A stretch of DNA of 64,000 nt. It comes from an uncultured Aquimarina sp. Lineage in GTDB: Bacteria > Bacteroidota > Bacteroidia > Flavobacteriales > Flavobacteriaceae. The position numbers were made by a program, and so were the translations under genes. The notes under the pieces were generated by a model. It was not told the DNA's origin. It worked only from the letters and a program-made list of their open reading frames with translations, and did no database searches. Location: positions 1-64,000 of the forward strand of contig CANMDH010000020.1 in the NCBI GenBank assembly GCA_947496555.1, in the 5' to 3' direction. Below are positions 17,508 through 26,256 of the stretch, piece after piece. How positions within the stretch are numbered: position 1 is the stretch's first letter; each line of letters begins with the position of its first letter.

Positions 17508-18734
17508 TCAAAATACGCTATATTTTTTTATCAACGCAGGATCTGGATCCATTCCTAAACCAATTTTTGTTGGTGCTTCAATATATCCATCTTTGATAGG
17601 GAAAGCTTCTAAAGATGGATTGAAATCACGTGCTTTGGCTGGGTATGTTTCGAGTATAAGCGCATTAGAAATTGAAGCCACGGCATGTACATTCATATGG
17701 GAGTACCCATGCGGAGCTACCGGAATATGAAATGCCGAACATAAGGCTGCAATTTTTTTCATTTCTGTTAACCCACCTCCTTTAATAGTGTCAATATTTA
17801 TAATATCACAAGAGTGATTTTCTACCAAATCTCTTGCACCCCAACGTGTGTATTCATTTTCTCCTGCTACTATTGGGATGTCCAGTTCTTCACGTACTTC
17901 GGCATTTCCTCTCCAGTCATCGGGTGCTACGGGTTCTTCAAACCAATAGAGGTCAAGATCCTCAACCATTCGTCCAAATCGAATAGCTTCATATGCAGAC
18001 TTGTATCCATTATTGGCATCTACCATTACTCGAGCATCAGTTCCCAAAGCTTTTACTACGGCTTTAACGCGCTGGGCATCTGCTTTGGCATCAAGATAAC
18101 CTATTTTCATTTTTACTACTTTATATCCCTCTTTTACATACTCTTCCATTTCTTCTACAAGCTCAGGAATGCCTTTGCCGTCGGCATAATATCCACCAGC
18201 GGCATATACGGGTATTTTTTCTCTATAGGTGCCTAATACTTTATGCACGGGTAACCGAAGTGCTTTTCCCACGATATCCCATACACATAAGTCAACACTG
18301 CCTATGGCATGTATTTCTTTTCCTTTAGCCACAGGTTTCCTGTTATGGAAGAACATATGATCCCAAATCTGTTCGGTATTCATTAAGTTCATTCCTTTGA
18401 TCTTCTTTATAAAACTTAGTACATCTTTGCTGGCTCCTTTTATGATAGAATATCCTGTTATATTTTCGTTGGTTGTTATTTTTAAGAAAGTGGTTGAAGG
18501 TGGTTTTCCTCCCGATTTTTTAATGGCATTCCAGGTTAGGGGAGTGGCTTTGTCAAATTTAAGTTTGATGATTTCTGCATCTTTAACTGTAATTTTTTTT
18601 AAAGCAGTTTCAGCAGAACTTTTTAAGGGATCATCTACTTGGGAGATATAACGTTCACCGGCAAATAAGGGACCCGCTGCCAATGCTCCTAATCCGGCAG
18701 CCGTAGCCTTTAGAAAATCTCTTCTTTCTTTCAT
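17508..18734 (-). CDS. Tat-exported enolase-superfamily sugar-acid dehydratase-like protein
   Basis: A 408-aa mandelate racemase/muconate lactonising group protein. The N-terminus is a Tat signal (ERRDFLKATAAGLGALAAG), which predicts periplasmic export. The catalytic set is in order: KMKIG (about 209), VDANN metal Asp (about 236), WFEEP Glu (about 266), AGENE Glu (about 291) and PHGYS His (about 343). The family dehydrates or epimerises sugar acids; the exact substrate cannot be read. Most relatives are cytoplasmic, so export is notable. It follows uxaB by 78 nt and is probably the last gene of the lacI-uxaC-uxaB unit. A related but diverged copy is at 30475-31773. Confidence 0.82.
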   Translation of the reverse strand: MKERRDFLKATAAGLGALAAGPLFAGERYISQVDDPLKSSAETALKKITVKDAEIIKLKFDKATPLTWNAIKKSGGKPPSTTFLKITTNENITGYSIIKGASKDVLSFIKKIKGMNLMNTEQIWDHMFFHNRKPVAKGKEIHAIGSVDLCVWDIVGKALRLPVHKVLGTYREKIPVYAAGGYYADGKGIPELVEEMEEYVKEGYKVVKMKIGYLDAKADAQRVKAVVKALGTDARVMVDANNGYKSAYEAIRFGRMVEDLDLYWFEEPVAPDDWRGNAEVREELDIPIVAGENEYTRWGARDLVENHSCDIINIDTIKGGGLTEMKKIAALCSAFHIPVAPHGYSHMNVHAVASISNALILETYPAKARDFNPSLEAFPIKDGYIEAPTKIGLGMDPDPALIKKYSVF

Positions 18735-18812
18735 TTTTTTGTTTTTAAATCATTCCTCAACTATAATTCATTAGAATGAGATTTGAGTTGTTTAATAAAC
18801 TCAATATTTAAA

Positions 18813-20225
18813 TTAATGATGGCTGTTATATGAATTGATTTCTTTAATAATGCCATTTTTTAACTCAGGAATCTCATTTAGGTTTGCGCCCCAAAGTGCC
18901 TTGTTTCTTAATATTTTTTGGACGACTACTTCTAAATCCTTGTCTTGCCATACTTCTTTGAAGAAGGTAAGGATGTTTTCATCGTCCTTTAAAGGGATAT
19001 CTTGGCCATTTTTTTTCTTTCCTCTGTAGAATATGATTAAGTAGGCAAAAGACTTTACCAATTCTTTGGGTAACTTTTGTGTTCTTTCTCTATATTCTAA
19101 AAGCGATGGTAAAACCCGAACTTTGAACTTTGAAATTGAATTAAGCGCGATGCTTATTAGTTGATGTTTTACAAAAGGATTTTTAAAGCGTTCAATGACC
19201 GAATTTGCAAAAAGGGTCAGCTCTTCTTTGGGGAGGTCCAAAGTTGGTATAATTTCATCAAATATTACTTGATGCACAAAAGAAGCTGTTTTTGGGTGTT
19301 CTACCGTTTCTTTTACTGTTTCGATATTGTCAAGGTATCCTACTGGTACCATGGCTGTATGTGCACCATTGAGTATGCGTACTTTTCGAGTTCTATAGGG
19401 AGTTATATCCGATACGAACTTTATGTCTAATCCTGCTTCTTCTGTTGGAAAATAATTTTCAATAGGTTTTTGAGATTCAATAACCCATAAATGAAAAGGT
19501 TCTGTTTTTACTACCAAATTGTCTTTGTAACCAATCTTTTCTTGAATTTGACCAATAGTATCTCCAGGAAATCCAGGTACAATTCTATCGACCAACGTAT
19601 TACAAAAGGTGATACTATTTTCAAGCCAAATCTTAAATCCATCAGGCAAGTTCCAAAGTTCTATATAGTTTAAGATGGCGGCTTTTAATTTATCTCCATT
19701 ACGATCAATTAGTTCGCAAGGGATCACAGTTAGTTTTTTGCTTTGTACATCTTTAAAATGAAGGAATCGATAATATAGCAGTGCTGTTAGTTTTCCTGGA
19801 AAAGTCCTGGGCAAAACCTCAAAGCTATTGTCTTCAGGATCAAAAACTATTCCTGCTTCGGTGGTATTTGAAACAATAAATTCTAAATCGGGATTTTTAC
19901 CTAATTTAAGAAATGCCTTATAGTCGTTAAAAGGATCTATAACTTCTCTAACACAAGTGATTAATCGGGTTTCCTGAACTTTTTTTCCGTTTTGTAATCC
20001 TTCCAAAAGAACGTGATATAATCCGTCTTGTTCATTGATAAGATTGCCCATCCCATTTTCTATCGGTTGAACAATTTGTACATCGCCGTTAAAATCTGAC
20101 TTCTCATTAAGAATGTCAAAAATCCAATCTACAAATCCTCGCAGAAAGTTTCCTTCGCCAAACTGGAGTACTTTTATAGGGCGCTTGATTTCTATATGAT
20201 GTGTTTTTCTATTTAGCTTTTTCAT
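18813..20225 (-). CDS. uxaB: tagaturonate reductase
   Basis: Member of the long-chain mannitol dehydrogenase family. It reduces D-tagaturonate to D-altronate with NADH in galacturonate catabolism. The N-terminal Rossmann motif VLQFGEGNFLRGFVDW and the central RKVRILNGAHTAM segment are typical of UxaB. I place the start at the ATG at 20225 (470 aa, MKKLNRKTHH...). The longer frame to 20273 would overlap uxaC by 37 nt and adds 16 residues unlike the family. The chosen start lies 11 nt after the uxaC stop, consistent with an operon. Confidence 0.9.
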   Translation of the reverse strand: MKKLNRKTHHIEIKRPIKVLQFGEGNFLRGFVDWIFDILNEKSDFNGDVQIVQPIENGMGNLINEQDGLYHVLLEGLQNGKKVQETRLITCVREVIDPFNDYKAFLKLGKNPDLEFIVSNTTEAGIVFDPEDNSFEVLPRTFPGKLTALLYYRFLHFKDVQSKKLTVIPCELIDRNGDKLKAAILNYIELWNLPDGFKIWLENSITFCNTLVDRIVPGFPGDTIGQIQEKIGYKDNLVVKTEPFHLWVIESQKPIENYFPTEEAGLDIKFVSDITPYRTRKVRILNGAHTAMVPVGYLDNIETVKETVEHPKTASFVHQVIFDEIIPTLDLPKEELTLFANSVIERFKNPFVKHQLISIALNSISKFKVRVLPSLLEYRERTQKLPKELVKSFAYLIIFYRGKKKNGQDIPLKDDENILTFFKEVWQDKDLEVVVQKILRNKALWGANLNEIPELKNGIIKEINSYNSHH

Positions 20226-20236
20226 TGTGGACCGGT

Positions 20237-21694
20237 TTAAAATCCGAAATACGTTTTGGCATTGTGGTAACAAATATCACTCACTATTTTACCCAGCCAT
20301 TTCTCATCTAAAGGCAATTCACCATTAGCGACATCCTTACCAATAAGATTACAAAGAATTCGCCTGAAATACTCATGACGCGGGAAAGACAAAAAGCTAC
20401 GCGAATCGGTAAGCATACCAATAAAGCAACTTAATAGACCAAGATTCGAAAGACTATTGATCTGTTTTTCCATACCATCTTTTTGATCCAAAAACCACCA
20501 GGCAGAGCCAAATTGTATTTTTCCTTTGATGCTTCCATCATTAAAATTTCCGATCATAGTGGCCATCACTTCATTATCGGCTGGATTTAAATTGTAAAGA
20601 ATGGTTTTTGTTAGTTGATTAGTACTATCCAAAAGGCTCAAAAATTTGCTTAAAGCTATAGCTTGAGAAAAATCACCAATAGAATCAAAACCAGTATCCG
20701 GCCCTAGTTTAGCGAGCATACGCTGGTTTGTATTTCTTAAAGCGCCAAGATGAAATTGCTGCGTCCAACCCCGAGTGTGATACATTCTACATAGATGAAG
20801 CAATGTTTCAAACTTGAAATAATTAATTTCTTCTCGACTTAAAGGATTTTTATTTTTTATTTTTTTAAATAAAACTTCAATATCATAGGTACCTATTTCG
20901 AAATAGTATAATTGTTCTAATCCATGATCTGAAAGTCGTCCCCCGTGCTTATGAAAATAGACGATGCGATCGCTAAGTGCATCAATTAAATCTTGATATG
21001 AATTAATAGTAACTCCAGAAATGTCACTTAGTTTTTCCAGATAATCAAGATAGGTAGAAAGATCTTCTATGGCATATGCTTTATCCGGTCTGAAAGTTGG
21101 TAAAAGTTTAAGGCCAGTTCCATTTTTCCTAGCTTTTTGATGAGACTCTAATTCGTCTATTGGGTCATCTGTAGAACAAACTACTTCCACATTCATTTGT
21201 TTTAATAACCCTAATGTAGTATGAGTTTTCTTTTGCAACATTGCAGAGGTTTTTTCATATATTTCCAGACCGTTTTCTTTGCCTAATAATTGGTCGATAC
21301 CAAAGTATCGTTGCAACTCAAGGTGAGTCCAGTGATATAATGGGTTTCTTAATGTATAAGGAACAGTTTCTGCCCATTTCTGAAACTTCTCTTTATTAGT
21401 AGCATCACCTGTGATATATTTTTCTTCAACACCAAGCGTACGCATTGCTCTCCATTTATAATGGTCTCCGGCTAACCAGGCTTGTGTGCAATCTTCAAAC
21501 TGAATATTGTTCGCAATATTTCTTGGCGAAAGGTGGCAGTGATAGTCAATTATAGGCAGGTCTTTAGCATAATTATCATATAGATTTCTTGCAAACTCAT
21601 TTTGCAGAAGGAAGTCTTCTGTAATAAAACTGCGTTTAGAATTATGCAATCGATTGCTTTTGTTGTTAAAGCTTATACTTGTTTTCTTATTCAT
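20237..21694 (-). CDS. uxaC: uronate isomerase
   Basis: UxaC of the amidohydrolase-like uronate isomerase family. It converts D-glucuronate to D-fructuronate and D-galacturonate to D-tagaturonate, so it feeds both branches encoded here. Recognisable blocks are ITEDFLLQN, DLPIIDYHCHLSP with the metal-binding HCH, STDDP, and WWFLDQKDGMEKQ near the end. The annotated ATG gives 485 aa with about 20 residues more than usual at the N-terminus. A TTG at 21649-21651 would give MHNSKRSFITEDF, closer to the family start. A LacI operator overlaps exactly this point, so either start is possible. It begins 11 nt after lacI. Confidence 0.93.
   Translation of the reverse strand: MNKKTSISFNNKSNRLHNSKRSFITEDFLLQNEFARNLYDNYAKDLPIIDYHCHLSPRNIANNIQFEDCTQAWLAGDHYKWRAMRTLGVEEKYITGDATNKEKFQKWAETVPYTLRNPLYHWTHLELQRYFGIDQLLGKENGLEIYEKTSAMLQKKTHTTLGLLKQMNVEVVCSTDDPIDELESHQKARKNGTGLKLLPTFRPDKAYAIEDLSTYLDYLEKLSDISGVTINSYQDLIDALSDRIVYFHKHGGRLSDHGLEQLYYFEIGTYDIEVLFKKIKNKNPLSREEINYFKFETLLHLCRMYHTRGWTQQFHLGALRNTNQRMLAKLGPDTGFDSIGDFSQAIALSKFLSLLDSTNQLTKTILYNLNPADNEVMATMIGNFNDGSIKGKIQFGSAWWFLDQKDGMEKQINSLSNLGLLSCFIGMLTDSRSFLSFPRHEYFRRILCNLIGKDVANGELPLDEKWLGKIVSDICYHNAKTYFGF
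21645..21658. promoter_or_regulatory. LacI-type operator inside the 5' end of uxaC
   Basis: TGCAATCGATTGCT, 13 of 14 to the consensus, inside the first 17 codons of the long uxaC frame and over the alternative TTG start. It would let the repressor block uxaC independently of the upstream lacI gene. Confidence 0.75.
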
Positions 21695-21705
21695 AGCATT
21701 TTGGT

Positions 21706-22734
21706 TTACCTGCCCTCTTTGAGTGATGAGTTTCTAATAATCAACTCGGGTTGTAATACGGTTTTTTGTGGGATAAATTTTTTCTTCTTCGAATCAAGTA
21801 TTTCAAAAAACGATTCTGCAGCTGCTTGCCCCATCTCAATTGGAAATTGACTAACCGTAGTGAGGGGAGGATCTGTAAACGAAGTAAAAGGTTCGTTACT
21901 AAACCCTACTAGAGCGACATCCCGTGGTATGTTAATATCATTTTCTTTAAGCACTTGCATAGCTCCAACCGCAGCATAATCACTAGCAGAAAAAATGGCA
22001 TCAAATTCTTGCTTAGACGCCAGTAGTTTTTCTGTAGACTTCCGGCCATCGACTAATTGCATGTTACTTTCATATACCAATGATTGATTAAAAGGAATGT
22101 TGTTGTCTTTTAAGGCTTCCAAATACCCTCTATATCTTTCTTTATAGATATTTACCTGTTTAAGGTTGGTGAAATGAACTATCTTTTTGCATCCTTGTTT
22201 AATAAGATGTTCAGTGGCTAAGTACCCTCCAAGATAATCATCAATAACTACCTGGCTTGTACCTATTTCATTAGTGGTTCGATCAAAAAGAACCAATGGA
22301 ATTCCTTTTTCTATTAAACTGTTATAATGTTCAAATCGATTGGTATTTTTCCCTATTGATACAAGGACTCCATCCACTCTGGCATTCAGTAAAGCATTTA
22401 ATGTAGCAATTTCAGTGTCGATATCTTCATTAGACTGACTTACAATTACTCTGTAATTTAGTTTATTTGCAACCTCTTCTACACCTCTAATTACGGAAGA
22501 GAAGAAAGATCTATTGATAGTGGGGACTATAATACCTATAAGTTGACTTTTTCCTTTTCTTAAGGCAGCTGCCAGGTTGTTGGGCTGATAATTTAAATCT
22601 TTGGCCATACCCAAAACAGCTTTTTTTGTCACTTCGCTTATTCTAGGATTGTTATTTAATGCGCGCGATACAGTCGAGGCAGTTATATTTAGCTCTTTTG
22701 CAATATCGTGTATGGTCGCTTTTTTCGGTTTCAT
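21706..22734 (-). CDS. LacI-family transcriptional regulator of the uronate locus
   Basis: A 342-aa LacI/GalR-type regulator. N-terminal HTH at residues 5-25 (ATIHDIAKELNITASTVSRA) and hinge helix (PNNLAAALRKGKS), then a periplasmic-binding-protein-like effector domain (LIGIIVPTINRSFF, DGVLVSIG, VALVGFSNEPFTSFTDPPLTTV). It is transcribed together with uxaC, uxaB and the enolase-like gene and diverges from receptor 2. Nine copies of a central-CG palindrome lie before this gene and its neighbours and are its natural target. The likely effector is a uronate or pathway intermediate such as KDG (inference). A site upstream of its own start suggests autoregulation. Confidence 0.92.
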   Translation of the reverse strand: MKPKKATIHDIAKELNITASTVSRALNNNPRISEVTKKAVLGMAKDLNYQPNNLAAALRKGKSQLIGIIVPTINRSFFSSVIRGVEEVANKLNYRVIVSQSNEDIDTEIATLNALLNARVDGVLVSIGKNTNRFEHYNSLIEKGIPLVLFDRTTNEIGTSQVVIDDYLGGYLATEHLIKQGCKKIVHFTNLKQVNIYKERYRGYLEALKDNNIPFNQSLVYESNMQLVDGRKSTEKLLASKQEFDAIFSASDYAAVGAMQVLKENDINIPRDVALVGFSNEPFTSFTDPPLTTVSQFPIEMGQAAAESFFEILDSKKKKFIPQKTVLQPELIIRNSSLKEGR

Positions 22735-22824
22735 TTATAAGTGCAAATAGATCGAATTAATAGTTTGCAAAATAAAGGTAATGAATTGCAAATTACAACT
22801 TTTAGGTTATATAAATCGAAAAAA

Positions 22825-22838
22825 TGTAATCGATTGCA
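22825..22838. promoter_or_regulatory. LacI-type operator (lacI side)
   Basis: TGTAATCGATTGCA, one mismatch to the consensus, about 90 bp upstream of the lacI start; probably autoregulatory. Confidence 0.8.
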
Positions 22839-22977
22839 CAATTATAGTTTGTTTTAATTTGAATTTTAGTCTAAAAAAGGAAATATCTATATAAGTTTTT
22901 TGTTTAAATTGTCAATAATTAAGTTTTTTAGTTAAAAATGTAGCATAATTTGCTTTTTTGTAATATTAATGATAATA

Positions 22978-22991
22978 TGCAATCGATTGCA
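22978..22991. promoter_or_regulatory. LacI-type operator (lacI/receptor 2 middle)
   Basis: TGCAATCGATTGCA, perfect consensus palindrome midway between the divergent lacI and receptor 2 genes. Confidence 0.85.
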
Positions 22992-23038
22992 TTTATAAAA
23001 TTCTCCTTATAACTTTTCAAATACTCAAAAGAAGTTTT

Positions 23039-23068
23039 TTTGTTAAAATTTAAATCGTTTAATATTTG
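23039..23068 (+). promoter_or_regulatory. candidate promoter of receptor 2
   Basis: TTTG at 23039-23042 and AATATTTG at 23061-23068 (one mismatch to TAnnTTTG) with an 18-bp spacer. The operator at 23082 begins 14 nt after the -7 box, at the expected transcription start. Confidence 0.45.
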
Positions 23069-23081
23069 GTTGATTCAGTAA

Positions 23082-23095
23082 TACAATCGATTGTA
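23082..23095. promoter_or_regulatory. LacI-type operator (receptor 2 proximal)
   Basis: TACAATCGATTGTA, a perfect palindrome with symmetric changes at positions 2 and 13 of the consensus, 55 nt before the receptor 2 start. Confidence 0.8.
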
Positions 23096-23149
23096 CATGA
23101 TAGAATGATCATAAATAAAAAATAAAGTAATTATTAAAACTAATAAAAG

Positions 23150-26014
23150 ATGAATTGTTTTGCGAAATATAACAAACGACTACTGCTCCAGATACTTATG
23201 AGTTTTTGTTTTACCGTTTTTGTCAATGAAATTACATTAGGAGCTCATACACTTAAAGTTCCTTTAGAACAACAAGAATATGCAGTAATTAACGGAAGAA
23301 TCGTTGGTGAAGCAAATGACGTTCTTCCTGGAGCTTCTGTTTTTATAAGGTCCTTAGGAATAGGTTCTTCTACAGATTGGGATGGATTATTTACCCTAAG
23401 TAGAGTTCCTGTAGGAACACACACAATTGAGATCTCATATCTTGGGTTTGATACGTTTACTAAAGAGATACAAGTAACTGCAGAAGGCCCGTCAGAAATT
23501 GATTTAGGGGAAATAAAGTTGCAACCAAGTACCAATCAATTAGGAGAAGTCATTGTAACGGGTAGTATAGAAGGGCAACAGAAAGCTTATAATTTACAAC
23601 GTACCTCAGACAATATAAAGACTGTAGTGTCTGCAGATTTGATTAATAGATTTCCTGATATCAATGTAGCCGAAGCAATGCAGCGCGTATCTGGTGTAAG
23701 TATCGAACGTGATGGAGGAGAAGGTTCTATTGTAAAAATTAGAGGAACTCCTCAAAACTTCACTACGATTTCAATTAACGGAGAACAAATACCCCCAACC
23801 GACGAAGAAGGTGCTCGATCCGAATCCTTAGATTTAGTATCTGCAGATCAGTTAGCTTCTATGGAGGTTAGTAAAGCTATTACTCCAGAAATGGATGGAG
23901 ATGCCATTGGTGGAGCTATTAACTTAATTACCCCAACAGCAAGAGGAGAAAAAGCACAATTTAGAACCACAGTTGGAGGAGGTTATAATAACTTATTTGA
24001 TAAAGGAAGTACTACGCTCAAGTTTAGATATGATCAACGTTTTGCAGACAATAAATTTGGTATTTTATTCGGAACAAGTTATTACAACACGAATAATGGA
24101 GATGAGCGTTATCAGGCTACCTATCGGTTTAGAAGGATCGGTGATTCAGATGACCCTAATTCTTTTGAGGATTGGGTAATTGATGATTTTCGTTTGCGTC
24201 CGGTTCAAAGAGAAAGGGACCGTATCGGGGCAAATGCCACTGTAGACTATAAATTCAATAATAACTCTAAAGTATTCGTAAAATTGATCTACAGCAAGCT
24301 GGATGACCAAACCTTAAGAAGACGAATTCGATTTAGACCCAGAAATAATTATGATGACCCTCTAAACCCAGGGGTCGCTAATAATATAGAAGTACGTAGG
24401 GATGTTAATGATAAGGTGGTCGACAGAGAGAATATAACCTTTTCTTTTGGAGGTGATCATGCCTTGGGTTCCCTTGCTAAATTAGATTATGGGGTGACTT
24501 ATACTACTTCGCAGAGAGAGTTAGAAAGTTTTCGATATACATTCAGACAACGCGGATTAACAGTAAACTTTGATCGTAGTGGTGGCAGTGATTTCCCAGT
24601 CATCAGTGCACTGGATGGAGGAGATCTGGAAGACGAAAGTGCATTTGATTTTTCTTTTCTACAACGAGATATTCCAATACTGAATAAAGGTAAGAATACT
24701 TCGGCTCAGCTAAACTTGGCATTCCCAATACAAGTAGGGAATAAGCAAGGTGAAATAAAAGTAGGAGGTAAGTATAGAGGAATTGAAAACACAAGAAGAA
24801 GAACCCTTGTGCAGTATGGTTTTGACGGAGATTATACTCTTGATGAGGTGTCAGACGGATTTAGCGGAACTATTTTTGACGATCAGTATGAAATGGGAAG
24901 CTTTCCTGATGCAAACGCATCCAATCAGCATTTTATCGATAATTTTAGCGATTATGAGATTAACGAAAGAATAACCAGAAGCAATAGTGATCGGTTTTTT
25001 TATAATGCCAATGAAGATGTTTTAGCGACTTACATACAAGGAAAAATGCAATTCAATAAATTTCGTGTTCTGGCAGGAGTACGATATGAAAGTACAGAAG
25101 TAGATTATGATGCCTTACAAATCATTGAAGATGGACGTCAGCCTTCAAGACCTATCGATGGAAGTAATGATTTTGATTTTATATTACCTATGGTGCATTT
25201 AAGATATGCATTTACAGATAGGACTAATTTTCGTCTATCCTATACTGAATCCTTTGCACGTCCTGATCTTCAGGACCTGGTACCTAGACAAAATTTAAGC
25301 TTTGAAAATTTGGTTATTTCTACGGGGAATCCTGAGTTAAAACCAGCTTCAGCCCAGAATGTGGATCTGTTATTTGAGCATTATTTTAAAAGTGATGGAA
25401 TTATATCCGGAGGATTTTTTTATAAAAATATAGAAGATTTTATATTTGATCAGGTAACAGACATTGACGATCCTGGCAATCAGTTTGATGGATGGAGGCA
25501 GACTAAGCCGGTTAATGGTGATGAAGCTAACCTGTATGGTGTTGAAGTAAATGTAGCTAAAAAGTTTACCTTTCTTCCTGGGGTCTTATCAGGTTTGGGT
25601 GTTAATCTTAATTATACCTATGTACAATCTGATAGTAGTTTTGATTTTTTTAATGACGACACAGGAGAAACTAATACCAGAGAAGATGTCCCTTTTATAG
25701 GGCAAGCCGATAACCTATGGAATGCTGCTTTGTATTATGATAAAGGAGGTTTTAGTGGAAGAGTGTCTTTAAACTATAACGGAAAATCCCTATTAAGCTT
25801 TACAGATCAACCAGATCTCGACTTTTATGTTGAGGAGCGATATCAGTTGGATGTCAATGTTTCCCAAAAAATAACCAAGGGATTAACCGTATTTGCTGAG
25901 TTTGTAAATTTACTAGATGAACCTTCCATAGAGTATCAAGGTATAAGAAGTAGAGTAACAAACTATGAATCCTATGGCTGGTTTTCCAGGTTTGGGATCA
26001 ACTATAATTTTTAG
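23150..26014 (+). CDS. TonB-dependent receptor 2 (non-SusC type)
   Basis: A 954-aa outer-membrane receptor. N-terminal signal (LLLQILMSFCFTVFVNE), CarboxypepD_reg-like domain at about residues 45-125 (NGRIVGEANDVLPGASVFI), then a plug with FPDINVAEAMQRVSGVSIE, KIRGTPQNFTTISINGEQ and PEMDGDAIGGAINL, and a barrel ending YGWFSRFGINYNF. Clear paralogue of receptor 1. It is flanked by LacI-type operators on both sides and heads towards the GH28 operon, which suggests import of GH28/GH2 products. No SusD partner follows. Confidence 0.9.
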   Translation: MNCFAKYNKRLLLQILMSFCFTVFVNEITLGAHTLKVPLEQQEYAVINGRIVGEANDVLPGASVFIRSLGIGSSTDWDGLFTLSRVPVGTHTIEISYLGFDTFTKEIQVTAEGPSEIDLGEIKLQPSTNQLGEVIVTGSIEGQQKAYNLQRTSDNIKTVVSADLINRFPDINVAEAMQRVSGVSIERDGGEGSIVKIRGTPQNFTTISINGEQIPPTDEEGARSESLDLVSADQLASMEVSKAITPEMDGDAIGGAINLITPTARGEKAQFRTTVGGGYNNLFDKGSTTLKFRYDQRFADNKFGILFGTSYYNTNNGDERYQATYRFRRIGDSDDPNSFEDWVIDDFRLRPVQRERDRIGANATVDYKFNNNSKVFVKLIYSKLDDQTLRRRIRFRPRNNYDDPLNPGVANNIEVRRDVNDKVVDRENITFSFGGDHALGSLAKLDYGVTYTTSQRELESFRYTFRQRGLTVNFDRSGGSDFPVISALDGGDLEDESAFDFSFLQRDIPILNKGKNTSAQLNLAFPIQVGNKQGEIKVGGKYRGIENTRRRTLVQYGFDGDYTLDEVSDGFSGTIFDDQYEMGSFPDANASNQHFIDNFSDYEINERITRSNSDRFFYNANEDVLATYIQGKMQFNKFRVLAGVRYESTEVDYDALQIIEDGRQPSRPIDGSNDFDFILPMVHLRYAFTDRTNFRLSYTESFARPDLQDLVPRQNLSFENLVISTGNPELKPASAQNVDLLFEHYFKSDGIISGGFFYKNIEDFIFDQVTDIDDPGNQFDGWRQTKPVNGDEANLYGVEVNVAKKFTFLPGVLSGLGVNLNYTYVQSDSSFDFFNDDTGETNTREDVPFIGQADNLWNAALYYDKGGFSGRVSLNYNGKSLLSFTDQPDLDFYVEERYQLDVNVSQKITKGLTVFAEFVNLLDEPSIEYQGIRSRVTNYESYGWFSRFGINYNF

Positions 26015-26080
26015 AAAACAAATTTTATTCATTGCACTCTACTGTCTTCAAAATAATAGGGTATCATTTTTAACATTGAA

Positions 26081-26094
26081 TGTAATCGATTGCA
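26081..26094. promoter_or_regulatory. LacI-type operator (GH28 operon, distal)
   Basis: TGTAATCGATTGCA in the 242-bp gap between receptor 2 and the first GH28 gene; one mismatch to the consensus. Confidence 0.8.
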
Positions 26095-26179
26095 TTAATT
26101 GTGTATTTTTTTACTAATATTTTAAAAGGTTAGTTATTATTTATGTGAAAAAATGCTTAATTTGTGCAAAATTATTTAA

Positions 26180-26193
26180 TGCAATCGTTTGCA
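26180..26193. promoter_or_regulatory. LacI-type operator (GH28 operon, proximal)
   Basis: TGCAATCGTTTGCA, one mismatch to the consensus, 64 nt before the GH28 start. It begins 16 nt after a weak -7-like box (TTAATTTG at 26157-26164), the same geometry as at receptor 2. Confidence 0.75.
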
Positions 26194-26256
26194 CAAAAAT
26201 GTTTTTTAATACTATTAAGTGCTGTAAATAGAAGTTAAAAGCTACATTTTTAATTA

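Larger units (their letters stand above)
22735..23149. other. divergent regulatory region between lacI and receptor 2
   Basis: 415 bp without a gene. It contains three LacI-type operators and a candidate receptor 2 promoter, listed separately, in very AT-rich DNA. Confidence 0.8.

Noticed and set aside
14113-26014. SusC-type assignment of the two TonB receptors
   Set aside because: No SusD follows either gene and the plug pattern is of the other receptor group.
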